From the NCBI RefSeq assembly GCF_040939455.1, contig NC_134108.1, positions 89,634,001 to 89,698,000 of the forward strand: a DNA stretch of 64,000 bases, in the 5' to 3' direction. The notes below the pieces were generated by a model, which saw only the letters and a program-made list of their open reading frames with translations, did no database searches and was not told where the DNA came from. The DNA comes from Microcebus murinus. Lineage: Eukaryota; Chordata; Mammalia; Primates; Cheirogaleidae. Positions within the stretch are counted from its first letter, which is position 1. Each line of letters starts with the position of its first letter. A program made the translations under genes and the position numbers. Shown in pieces: positions 48,115-58,825 of this stretch.

Positions 48115-48925
48115 GATAAACTCAGTCTTGTTCACAGTGGTACAAACTACTATTATATTTGAAAATGCCCAAATGTCCATTAGTTGGCAAATGAATAAAG
48201 AAATTAGTATGCCCATATAATGAACCACCTCTCAGTAATCATGAGAAAAAAATTACTGATACATGCAATAGTAACAGTGTAGAGGAGTTTCAAAAATATT
48301 ATGCTTACTGCAAGATGCTTCTTTTTATGTGAAGCATTGGAACAAGCAGAGCTAATCTAAGGTGATGGAAATCAAGTTGCCTGTGGGAGAGAGGTGGATA
48401 TTCAGTGCAAAGAAGCAGAAGGGAACTTTCATATGGGTTGGAAATGTTCCATGTCTTGTTTTGGTTGCTCATTACAGGATGCAAACAATTGTCAAAACTC
48501 TTTGAACCGAACACTTAAGATTTACTTATTTTAGGCCAGGCGTGGTGGCTCATGCCTGTAATCCTAGCACTCTGGGAGGCCGAGGCGGGTGGATTGCTCG
48601 AGGTTAGGAGTTCGAAACTGAGCAAGAGCAAGAGGAAGACCCTGTCTCTACTATAAATAGAAAGAAATTAATTGGCCAGCTAATATATATAGAAAAAATA
48701 AGCCGGGCATGGTGGCACATGCCTGTAGTCCCAGCTACTCAGGAGGCTGAGGCAGGAGGATTGCTTGAGCCCAGGAGTTTGAGGTTGCTGTGAGCCAGGC
48801 TGACGCCAAGGCACTCACTCTAGCCTGGGCAACAAAGTGAGACTCTGTCTCAAAAAAAAAAAAAAAAAAGATTTACTTATTTTATGTTCTACTTTGATTT
48901 AAAAAATAAAAAACAAAATCAGGTT
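48115..48925 (+). mobile_element. L1M 3' end, sense, interrupted by a young Alu
   Basis: gcccaaatgtccattagttg, tactgatacatgcaatagta, agaagggaactttcatatgg, ttgtcaaaactctttgaac and the acacttaagatttacttat terminal block match L1MC-like 3' ends. The Alu at 48534-48867 splits it, and the rest resumes at 48885 (tgttctactttgatttaaaa). Confidence 0.85.
48534..48867 (+). mobile_element. Alu SINE, strepsirrhine-type, sense, 17 bp perfect target duplication
   Basis: Flanked by aagatttacttatttta at 48517-48533 and 48868-48884, identical. Linker aattaattggccagctaat. Lacks 'ccag' in the gaaactgagcaagag block, a small subfamily-like deletion. Confidence 0.97.
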
Positions 48926-49789
48926 AAGCTCCTTTTGCATGGTTCTGTTATAGTGCTTACTAAGCAGTTTTGCAAATTCTGGCGTCCTAAGTCTGTCTCC
49001 TGCTGGGCTAAGGCAGGAAGTATGACTCATTCCTTTTTGTTTTGCTAGTGCTCAGCAACTGGCCTGGGCTTAGTGGCTTCTCAAGAGATACTTGTTGGCT
49101 TGATGGAATGTTACCTTGCAGAAAAAGGTTGGCTCATTAACAAAAAATAGTGGGTTTGGAAATCGTGGGGATCCACTAGTGTATTTAATACTCTTTAGGA
49201 GCATGGAAATCCAAGCTTCATAGGAGTTGCAATTCATGCCATTACTAACTTGTTTATAGAGATTTGTATACCAAAAAAAAAAAATGTGTACTGCGTATGT
49301 ATGTTTTTAGTGATTTGCTTTGAATTTTTAAGACAAGTATCCAGTGATGCTTGAAGTTTAAAATTCCATAATTTCTCTACCTTCTTCCCTCCCTTTTTCT
49401 TTTGGAATAGGTTTGGACTGGAGCAGATCTCTGAGTCACACTTCCTGCCTTGGGACTCTTGAAAGTACTTCATTATTGAAATGAAGTAGTCAGGCTGAGG
49501 TTGCTGAAGGCACAGTTGGTCTGTCGCTAATGGGCTACATGGTGGTGTCCTGTATTCTCTGGGGAAACTCAGTAACATGTCTCTTGGGAAATATTCCTCA
49601 GCATTTTAAATGGCTGCCTGAAACTGGGATTTCAGCGTTAATTCCACTTGTTCAAGATGACACCAGTAGTAGTCAGGAAGGTATAAGACATTTAAAAAAA
49701 AAATTATACAAATTGAGAGATTCTGAAAACAAAAATATCATAAGAAATGCCTGCTGTGCAAGTCCCTTCCCATATTGCAAAAAATAATA
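48926..49789. other. No recognised feature
   Basis: Unique sequence; frames of 85 to 114 codons around 49234-49787 have no recognised match. Confidence 0.4.
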
Positions 49790-50110
49790 TATAAATTCCT
49801 TGAGAAAAAAATTGGAAAAAATAAGATGAAAACAAAAATCACTAATAATCTCACCACCTAGATTTAATTATATTATATTGGCATATTTTCTTATAGTCTT
49901 TTTTCCTAAGTATTTTCAAGGATTTTTCCTCTATTGATATTATAATAGGCATTTTCTATATCACCAAAACTCTTCATCAGTATTTATTTAATGAATGCAT
50001 AATCTTTTTTGTGGCTGTATCATCATAAGTGACTTGATAATTTTTCTATTTTTGAATATTGAGATTATTTTCTACATTTTCTACTAGTAGCTAGTTCATA
50101 ATAAGTAATA
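49790..50110 (-). mobile_element. Ancient L1M 3' fragment, antisense (weak)
   Basis: aaaatcactaataatctcac and the cacctagattta region through ttgagattattttctacat parallel the antisense L1M 3' UTR. Highly diverged. Confidence 0.5.
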
Positions 50111-50234
50111 AATATTGAGCATTTGTGAGTAGGCAAGAATTACATTTGATGTTAAAAATGAATTTTTTAAATATAAATTTTAGTCTGAATTTGGGATTTT
50201 CTTTAGAGGCTATCTGCTCCAGAGGCTGAAGCAT

Positions 50235-50440
50235 CAGGGGTTAAGAGCATGGATTCTGGGGCCAACTACCTTGATTTGAATCCCAAATTTTCCACTTTAT
50301 TTAATTTTCTGACCATGAGCAAATTACTTAACTTACTAATGTCTCAGTGAAATAGAAAAAAATAATTCTCCACTGTGAAAGACGTAAAATGCTTAGGATA
50401 GGGCGTGGCATATAGTGAGTGCTATTTAAATGTCAAACAT
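50235..50440 (+). repeat. MIR SINE, near full length
   Basis: ggttaagagcatggattctg, gccaactaccttgatttgaa, gagcaaattacttaacttac and ggcatatagtgagtgctatt cover MIR from end to end. Confidence 0.92.
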
Positions 50441-50902
50441 TTTACTTATAGAACACAATAACATTATGAACATTTTAAAAGCTTTTGGTCAGTATTGCCA
50501 AATTCCAGAAAGGTTATAGTAGTGGTGTCTGCCACCAGCCCTATCTCAGGGTGCCTATTTTTACCACAGGGAATTAGCAATTAGCAAAACTTCCTCATGA
50601 GCATCTGTTGTTATTGGCACATAGTCATTCAGCCATTCTTCTTTGCTCTCCTGGCCCTAATTTTTGTTCATTTATCTACTTTTTAATAAAAGTATGGAAA
50701 TAAAGAAAAAAATCATTGATTATTCTTTTCTTTTTTTTAGGGGCTAGAAGGTGACTTGTTACTTTCAATTAAATAGTCAGGAGGGGTTATCGAATTTAAA
50801 AGTTTGAGCCCACTATTCTAATAGTAGGTAATAAAGATGCATAGAGTAATTTTAAAAAGTACCAACAAGGAGATCTGGGAAGAGTCTTCCCTTCTTCAAA
50901 AT
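50441..50902. other. No recognised feature
   Basis: Unique sequence. Confidence 0.4.
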
Positions 50903-50917
50903 TTGCCTTTGGTTTTT

Positions 50918-51254
<337 letters not shown>

Positions 51255-51269
51255 TTGCCTTTGGCTTTT

Positions 51270-52529
51270 AAGAAAAGCGAGTGTTTTTCTTAAAAACACA
51301 AGAGTTCTCTAGAAGGTTGAGGTGACATTCTCTATTCTAGTGAGTAGAACTTAAAGGAAACTCTTTCCTTCTCCAACTTCAGCCAGAGATATTTGATCTT
51401 CATCTGTTTTACATGTTATGTTTTGGGTAAGCTTTCACTGGGAGAATGAGTCCCTGGCTACAACAGGTATGAAGATCTTTTCCCCCAAGAGGAATTAAGT
51501 CTCCGAGAGAAGTCTCCTGGCACCCCAGATGCTCTGTAGCATGTGTGCAAAATTCCCTTTTGCTCATCAGCGGCTCACCATGTGGCTGCAAGGGGAGGGT
51601 GTGTTGATGGTCGTGGTAGAAGCAGAACCTTTCTGGCATGGGGCTGGATCATCTGGAGTATGGCTACCAAAGCCCAGTGGGGCATCCACGGTGAGCTTGT
51701 AACTAAAGCAGTTGTCCACACCATCTGCAAACTACTTTTAAATGAGAAACTTTGGGTGGGAAGCCATCTCATTATGACACAAGCCCAGAATGGAAATTTT
51801 TTTCCAGTGGTTCAGAGCAGCAGTTGTCTTTGGTATTCCCCACCCTTTTTACCCCGGCTGACTCATTCTGTGACTGGCCTCTGGTTGTATTATAGGAGTG
51901 AAGAGTCTTAGGCATGTGAATCATACCTGTAATTTCCGTTGCCCTGAGCAGTGTGGCCTCAAAGCCTGAGAAAATATTCTGAAACCCTCTGGCCAAAATA
52001 AAAGAGACCACAATGATATGAACAGAGTTACGAATTTCATGAAAAATAAAATTTGTTCGATGAGTGTTGTTAGACCACATATTAAGGTATATTCGGTTTT
52101 CTTCCTTAGGCCACTGTGACAAATTCATGCCACCAGTCAATACTTATTAAGAAAGACTCCGATGATATTCAGGGTAAACAGCAATAGAGCATTTCATTGT
52201 GCAGTAACCTACAGTCTAGTATCAGAGACACAAGCGCTCCCAAGTTCTTGTTTTTATCCTTATATTGGTTTATACTATTACCTTGAGAAGACAGAATTTC
52301 TCTATACCTGTTTCTAATATACTGTATAGAGGAATTTTATGCAGTTTTTAAGTAATGAAGGGATTGATTATTCAATAGCCAAGGGCATTTTATTTTGGTT
52401 TTTCTTTTTATGGAATTGGTATACTAAAAAATTAAAGCACCTGTTTATCGTATGCCCTTTCCTAGTTCCTTGAGATTACAGACCATATGGGTTTAATTCA
52501 CCCTTATCTCTTGTTCTTGTGTAGTGTAA
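51270..52529. other. Unique stretch, moderately GC-rich in part
   Basis: No repeat family recognised. A 122-codon plus-strand frame at 51543-51911 and a 122-codon antisense frame at 52140-51772 overlap in the middle and neither has recognised similarity. A candidate for exon or conserved-sequence checks. Confidence 0.35.
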
Positions 52530-52760
52530 AGGGTATTGGAAAATCTGGGACAAATGCCAGCTCGGCTGCTTCCTGGCTTACAGAGACCTTGGGCTAGATT
52601 ATGTTCTGTCACATTTCATTTTTAAAAATCAGTAAGATGAGGATGATAATGCATAAATACAGTAATAGGATTGTTGTGAGATAATGTGTAATTCTGTAGT
52701 ATAGCGTAGTGACTTCGATATGTGTTCCAGGTGCTTGATATATATTTGCTGATTCAGTTG
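52530..52760 (+). repeat. MIR SINE
   Basis: tctgggacaaatgccagctc, gagaccttgggctagattat and gcttgatatatatttgctga follow MIR. Confidence 0.8.
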
Positions 52761-52854
52761 AAGTGAGTAGGAAACCAGTAGCATTTCTTGAATATTCCTG
52801 TATTATTTATACATATACAGATAGTACTTATAACACTACTATGTGATAGGTATC

Positions 52855-52985
52855 TAGTAATACCTATGACTTTATTTTACTGAGGAGGAAACTTAAGATT
52901 GAAAGAAGTTAAATAATTTTCCCAAGCTGAAATTGCTAGCCAGTGTAGATATTAAGATTTGAACCCAGGTCTGTGTAGATTCCTT
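52855..52985 (-). repeat. MIR SINE, antisense
   Basis: ttttactgaggaggaaactt, ttttcccaagctgaaattgc and gatttgaacccaggtctgtg match antisense MIR. Confidence 0.85.
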
Positions 52986-53929
52986 GTCTATTCCTGGGGC
53001 CTAAGTCATGTTTTTTATCCCTACCAGAGCTGCCTACTCAGGCCTACCAAATGGAGTCTGGTGAAACCATATGGAGGGGGAATCCCCTTTGTATTCTAAA
53101 GTTTAGAGGCATCTGCTTATTTAGTGAACTTATTTAATAAGTCTATATAGGCATATGTTGTCTAGGTAGGCTATTGGGTGGGACAGGAAAAAATAACATA
53201 AAGGTAAGAGGAAATAGGATTCTCTCAGAAGCAAAGAAGTCATAAAGTTTCAAAGAAACCCGAGACACTATATGCATTCCCTATCATTTATTGCTTATAT
53301 TTTTATCTGAGCTACTAGAGGTCCTACTTAGGTAATTTTTGAGGGTGTACTGTATTAATCTGAATTTTAAAGTGAACTATTCTGTTATCTTTACATATAC
53401 AGTAGTAGTTTTAAAAGTTTTTAGAACTAAAGACTTTAAGCCCCCAGATTATTTAAGGTATTCATAAATAAAATGGATTTATCTTATGTAGAAATGATAT
53501 TTATTTAAATTTATTTTCATCAATTGATATAATATGTGTGCTTTGGGATATATTCTTATTCAGATCTCTGAATCTGAAAAGAAAGGCCAACACTGGAAAC
53601 TTAAAAACAAAAGTCTAATTTCCTAAAGTTATTATAATATAGATAAAGAGTTGCAGAAACTTTCTGTCCTTAACAGCAACTCAGATCAACAGAAGTTAGA
53701 TCATGTATTATACTTAAATGTTGTAGCAGTATAACTATAATTAGAAGTCTCATTATCTTCGTATGTTTTTAGGATTCTCAGATAGGAGAAAGTAGATTAA
53801 AAGCAGATTCTAGGACTTTTATATTCAATTCATGGCCATTCATGAGAATAGATTCCAGTAAAATTTCTTTTCGAAGCAGAAACTCTGATCCCTCTGTTCC
53901 CAGCCAGCCATGCTTTTGGCAGCATCCAT
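52986..53929. other. AT-rich unique stretch, nothing recognised
   Basis: No gene or repeat family was identified. Confidence 0.4.
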
Positions 53930-53933
53930 GACA

Positions 53934-54221
53934 AATTAAAATGCATATACTTTCTGAACCACTAATTACACTTGTAGGAAGTACTAAAGAAATACTTGCT
54001 TCTATATGATTAGCATACAAGGATGTTTACTGTAGCAAAATATTTGAAACAATTTAAATATAAGTCAATAAGAGACTAGATGGATGAATTATAGTTCCCC
54101 CATCCTATAGAATTTTAATAAAGGAGAATCTGCACATAAAAAGGATTTCCAAGACATAGTTAAAAGAATGCAAAATAATAAACATATATAAAAGATACAC
54201 ATCATGAGAAAGAGCAGTTCC
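53934..54221 (+). repeat. Left arm of a local inverted duplication (L1M segment)
   Basis: This 288 bp block is the reverse complement of 54969-55265, at about 95 percent identity by eye (about a dozen substitutions plus two 4-5 bp gaps, cataaaaagg against cataaataaaaagg and agttaaaag against agttaagttaaaag). The content is an ancient L1M 3' segment, in sense orientation here. Such an old family should differ by far more between independent copies, so one arm is a later local copy of the other. A gap of about 750 bp lies between the arms. Its breakpoints fall in ordinary sequence on both sides. Confidence 0.93.
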
Positions 54222-54859
54222 CAGCAATTGCACTGACAGGAAAGCATGGGCTCTGATAATTGATTGGGGAGGGCAGGTGGTAGCAGAGGAGGAGATAGAT
54301 AAAAAAGCATTTGTGGGAGAGATTTATGGCATCTATTGTTCCACATCTCAGCCAGCCTCGCACATTCTACCATTCAACCCATGTCCTGTTTCTGGATTCG
54401 TGACAAATGCAGGCAAAACCATAATGCATTTTGTTCTGTGGCAGTTAAACTTCGAACAAGGAGACCCTCCAAAGCAGGGTGATTTCTGATCATATTCTCA
54501 GTTGCTGATCTCCTTTCAGAGATTTTCTGCAGCCTTGACATTTTGTATCCCAGCCTGGGCAATCATCCCTTGGAAAAGGTATTACCAGTTGTAATTACCA
54601 TCTCTCTTCCCTTCCCCTTCCCTGTCTCCTTCCTTTTCTTTCCCCTCCTGCAACCATCAGCCCAGGAACAAGCCCCATCAGTCCCACCTGGAGTGCTTAG
54701 CTCTGCCTGCAGACCAGAATGGGGGTACTCTGGCCTGTGTTTTGGTGTTTTTTTTCCCTATATATTCTATAGAGTCTGACCGAGTATTCAATAAATAAAT
54801 GAACAAAAGAACTTGAAACACATCTTTCCTCATGATTATTAGTAATATTAATACACAAA
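54222..54859. other. Spacer of the inverted duplication
   Basis: Unique sequence with a pyrimidine-rich block at about 54600-54652. Frames here are short and unsupported. Confidence 0.5.
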
Positions 54860-55800
54860 CACATCTTCTTTGTAAAAGAATCAAATATGAAATCTAGAAA
54901 TATGTAGAATGAAATATAAAAGATACCATCCCAACTCCCTCTCCTTCTAGCTTCCACACTCTTCTGAAGGAACGACTCTTTCTCATGATGTGCATATTTT
55001 ATATGTATTTATTACTTTGCATTCTTTTAACTTAACTATGTCTTGGAAATCCTTTTTATTTATGTGCAGATTCTCCTTTATTAAAATTCTATAGGATGGA
55101 GGAACTATAATTCATCCGTCTAGTCTCCTATTGACTTATATTTAAATTGTTTCAAATATTTTGCTACAGTAAACATCCTTGTATGCTAATCATATAGAAG
55201 CAAGTATTTCTTTAGTACTTCCTACAAGTGTAATTATTGGTTCAGAAAGTATATGCATTTTAATTGTAATAGATACTGCCAAATTGCCCTCAAAAAAGTC
55301 TTGCCATTTTATACATCCACATTACAGTGGTTTGGGACTACCTATTAATATTTCTTTGCATTAGGTGTTGTCATTCTTTTAAATTTGCGCCAGTATGAAA
55401 TAGTTTTCTTCATTTGCATTTCCTGATTAGAAGGATGGTTTTATATTTCCCCTTATCTTTATTGTCCATTTGCATTCCTTCTGTGAAGTGTATGCTTATG
55501 TCATTTGTAATTTAGGGCGAGCTGTCCTTTTTTCTTACTGATTAATAGTAGTTATTAGTCTATTTTGGATATACTTGGTGTGTACTATATGTGTAGCAGA
55601 TACTTTCTTCCAGTGAGGTTTTTTTTTTTAAACGTTGTTTACAGTGTCTGCTGTTATAGCAGTGGTTTGTCAAATTTACTAGCTTTATTTATTTAGTTTT
55701 TTCCTTTTTTTGGTTTAATAACTTGTTTTGAAATACTTTTCCTACCCAAATATTTTAAAAACATAGTTTTTCAATAGTTTTGTTATTAAAATTTCTCATT
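54860..55800 (-). mobile_element. Ancient L1M LINE, antisense, holding the right arm of the inverted duplication
   Basis: ccatcccaactccctctcct, tatagaagcaagtatttctt, tactgccaaattgccctcaa and tttgcatttcctgattagaa run in the expected antisense L1M order, so this is the resident element. Its segment 54969-55265 is the template-like arm whose inverted copy lies at 53934-54221. Confidence 0.75.
54969..55265 (-). repeat. Right arm of the inverted duplication
   Basis: Reverse complement of 53934-54221, with two extra short insertions (about 9 bp together). It continues on both sides into the same L1M, unlike the left arm, so this is likely the original locus. Confidence 0.93.
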
Positions 55801-56201
55801 TCTAATATTGTATAATTTCTTTATGTATTGCCAGGTAGTATAAATCTGAAGTTTTTATTGTAGCTGTATGTTTGAGATGCACTGTTAGTTCTGTGCTTTT
55901 CTTGAAATGTGCAAGAAGAAAGCCTGTCTCAATCAAAGTCTTAAAATATTTCTTTGCACCATGCAAAAGCATGAGAATCTGCTGTTGCCAAAAGTGATAG
56001 CTGAGGCAGACAATATTTATTATTGTGAGATCAGCTTTAAGCTTGGTGTATATGAGACTTTGCAGTAGTGCCTAAGCTAAGAAATTACTGGGAAATAACA
56101 ACAGTAACTTTTATCCGTGGAGCCCTAAAATATTTTACAAGCTTTTTTCTATTACGAATAATTTTATGTCATAGCTTTGATGTAATTGTCCTGATAAGAA
56201 C
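55801..56201. other. No recognised feature
   Basis: AT-rich unique sequence. Confidence 0.4.
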
Positions 56202-56785
56202 CTTCTTTTTCATTTCAGCATATTATGGAGGTACAAATTTTAAGGTTTCAATAAATGCCCTTTCCCCCCCCATCCCCCACACATCTGAGTTTCCAGCATG
56301 ACCATCCCCCAGATGGTGCACATCTCACTCATTATGTATGTATATACCCACCCCTCTACCCCCTCCCACGTGCCCAATACCTATTACTGTAGTACCTATG
56401 TGTCCACTTAGGTGCTGCTCAGTTAATACCAGTTTGCTGGTGAGTATATGTGGTGCTTGTTTTTCCATTCTTGGGATGCTTCACTTAGTAGTATGGGTTC
56501 CAGCTCTATCCAGGAAAATACAAGATGTGCTATATCACCATTGTTTCTTAAAGCTGAATAGTACTTCATTGTATACATATACCACATTTTATTGATCCAT
56601 TCTTGCATTGATGGGCACTTGGGCTGTTTCCACAGCCTTGCAATTATGAATTGTGCTGCTATAAACATTCAAGTGCAGGTATCTTTTTTGTAGAGTGTCA
56701 TTGGATCTTTTGGATAGATGCCCAGTAATGGGATTGCTGGATCAAATGGTAGATCCACTTGTACCTTCTTTTTAACAACAGTGGG
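56202..56785 (-). mobile_element. Lemur-type L1, 5'-truncated, antisense (3' UTR plus ORF2 end)
   Basis: Antisense 3' terminus tttcagcatattatggaggt, a C-rich UTR part, and then ORF2 C-terminal coding on the minus strand. Frames 56668-56423 and 56947-56669 keep WKQPKCPSMQEWINKMWYMY and FDPAIPLLGIYPKDP, the classic ORF2 end. A frameshift separates them. The reverse-transcriptase C-terminus is truncated, so it is non-functional. The same 3' terminus occurs in sense at 23800. Confidence 0.92.
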
Positions 56786-57844
56786 GTGGAAAGGTGTGTG
56801 TGTGAGGGGTGTCAGTGACTGGGGAGTGGGTGGGTGGTGGCTAAGTCTCAGAGATGTGAGGTAGCTTCTTCTAGGTCTGTATTCCCACAGAGGTGAATCA
56901 CATAGACCAATGGAGGAAAGTTGGATTGACTGGACCGTGAACATCAATCATAGGCCTGTACTAATAACACAAACTACAGCAATGTTTCTGTGGGAATATT
57001 TGGTAAGATTTTTCAACTACAATGTGAGCAGAAACTCCTTTCCTCTTACCCATTTCATCTACCTGGCAGCTACAACCTCCAGTTGTACTGGGGTAATGTT
57101 GATTGAGATTTCTGTGGCTGAGATGGTGGGCAAGGGAGATGTTACTAGAAGGAGGCAGGGCTGCTAGGAGATGATGGGGTGAGGGCTGCTAGCTCACAGG
57201 TGGTTTTGAGATGGGACCCTGCAGGGGTGGGGTGGTGATATGCAGCCTCTGGATCCACTGTCGCGCAGCTACCTGCTCAACAACTATGCATTGTCCGTCA
57301 CTTTCACGAACTGGTCTTTTTGCTGAGCCCAAGTTATTTTTTCTGGTCAGTTTTCTTTCTTCTATAATTTCCCAAATTGTACAGCTGTTCACTGTGTTGC
57401 ACTACAGAGCTATTTCTAGGCAGTGGTGGGGAAACTGATTCCTCACCCCCTCCACATATTTTTTCTACATAACTCCAACACTTCATGTTTTTCTTCTTTT
57501 TTGGTTTTTGAGATAGAGCCTTTTGCAAAGTGTGTATCTTTTGAAATTTGTATCTCATCTTTGATCCTTATTCATAAACACAGAAATCTCATCCCTGCCC
57601 TAAATTCTTATGTAACTTCTTAGTAAAAGCTTTGTAGTTCCCCTCCCTCCACTCTGCAGAATCGCTGATCTACAGAAAGTAATTTCCATCTTTTGTGTAT
57701 TCCCTCTGCTGCCGATTTGGCCAAGCTTTACTTTCTACTTGTTTTTTAAACTCATTTTTAAAACCTAAAAATTTTGTTTTCCAAGTGTAACATTATAATA
57801 TTGAGTATGCTTTTTGCAAACTACATCCTTAGCCGTTAGTGCTT
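56786..57844. other. Unique stretch, GC-richer to about 57470
   Basis: No repeat family recognised. Several frames of 67-92 codons overlap on both strands without homology. Contains ggtggaaaggtgtgtgtgtg near 56784. Confidence 0.35.
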
Positions 57845-58075
57845 TTGTGATCTGGCAAGTTAACTTCTAAGTACCTCAGTTTCTTCATTTGTAAATGGGG
57901 ATAATCTTACAAGGCTGTTATGAATATAACATACATATATATTATGAATATAACATACATATATATATTATGAATATAACACACATGTATTGATATGTAT
58001 GTTATATGTGTGTGTAACTGAGAACAATTCCTGGCAAATATTAAGTGTTCTCTAAGTGTTTGCTAGTATTATAAT
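57845..58075 (+). repeat. MIR SINE with an internal tandem expansion
   Basis: gtacctcagtttcttcattt, tgtaaatggggataatctta and the 3' block tcctggcaaatattaagtgt are MIR. They are interrupted at 57918-57990 by three copies of a 24-26 bp unit beginning tatgaatataacatacat, followed by a TATGT-rich patch. Confidence 0.8.
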
Positions 58076-58639
58076 CCTGTTTTTAATGAAATAGGCAGGC
58101 TCAGGTTTTTCTGTGGTTGGGGCAGGGACTCTAGAACAAAAAGGATAATTTGGAGAAGGAAGGAAAGGGCTATTTACTAAACAGATACTTTGAACTTCTC
58201 AGCAGCAGCCAATACAATTTATTCATTTATAGTGTATTTAGAATATAGTTAGAAATCATATAAAGATGCTTCAAGGCATCTTGGCAACTGTTAATCTAGT
58301 AGTATTACAGTGTCTTTTCTCCTTGGCATGACTGTCTTTTGCTGAATATAAATAGTCATCATTTTTTGTTCGTTTGTTGTTTTAGAGTTACTGTTTGTAC
58401 AGTTTTTGTTCAGGAATGCTGTCTGTCTAATGTTTCAGACAAACATGGGAATGCTGAAGATGGTTGGTTTGTTGCTTGTTTAGAACAAGGGTTCTCATTC
58501 GTTGACATTTTTTATTCATTTATTCATATTCAGAAGTGAAGTTCTCACATATTGGGAGCTCCGTGTTTGTCCTGCATTATTAGATTAGAGGCTCCATTAT
58601 TTGATGCCATAGAAAACCGCTGGGTTTGGTATCTGACTT
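58076..58639. other. No recognised feature
   Basis: Unique sequence. Confidence 0.4.
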
Positions 58640-58825
58640 TACAGTCCCACTTAGGCTGTGGAATATTAGCCTGGTCTCTTAATCTTTCCAAACCTTGGTT
58701 TTCACAGTGTTTAAAACTAGGATAATACCACCCAATTCAGAGAATTGTTGTGAGATCCAAATGAAAATCTCATTGTTGTGAGATCCATATGTATACTATG
58801 GAGTATACGTAAAGAAATGCCTGAG
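58640..58825 (+). repeat. MIR SINE with internal 17 bp duplication
   Basis: aatctttccaaaccttggtt, agaattgttgtgagatccaa and cctgagagtggtattctcct follow MIR. The block attgttgtgagatcca occurs twice (58744 and 58773). Confidence 0.7.
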
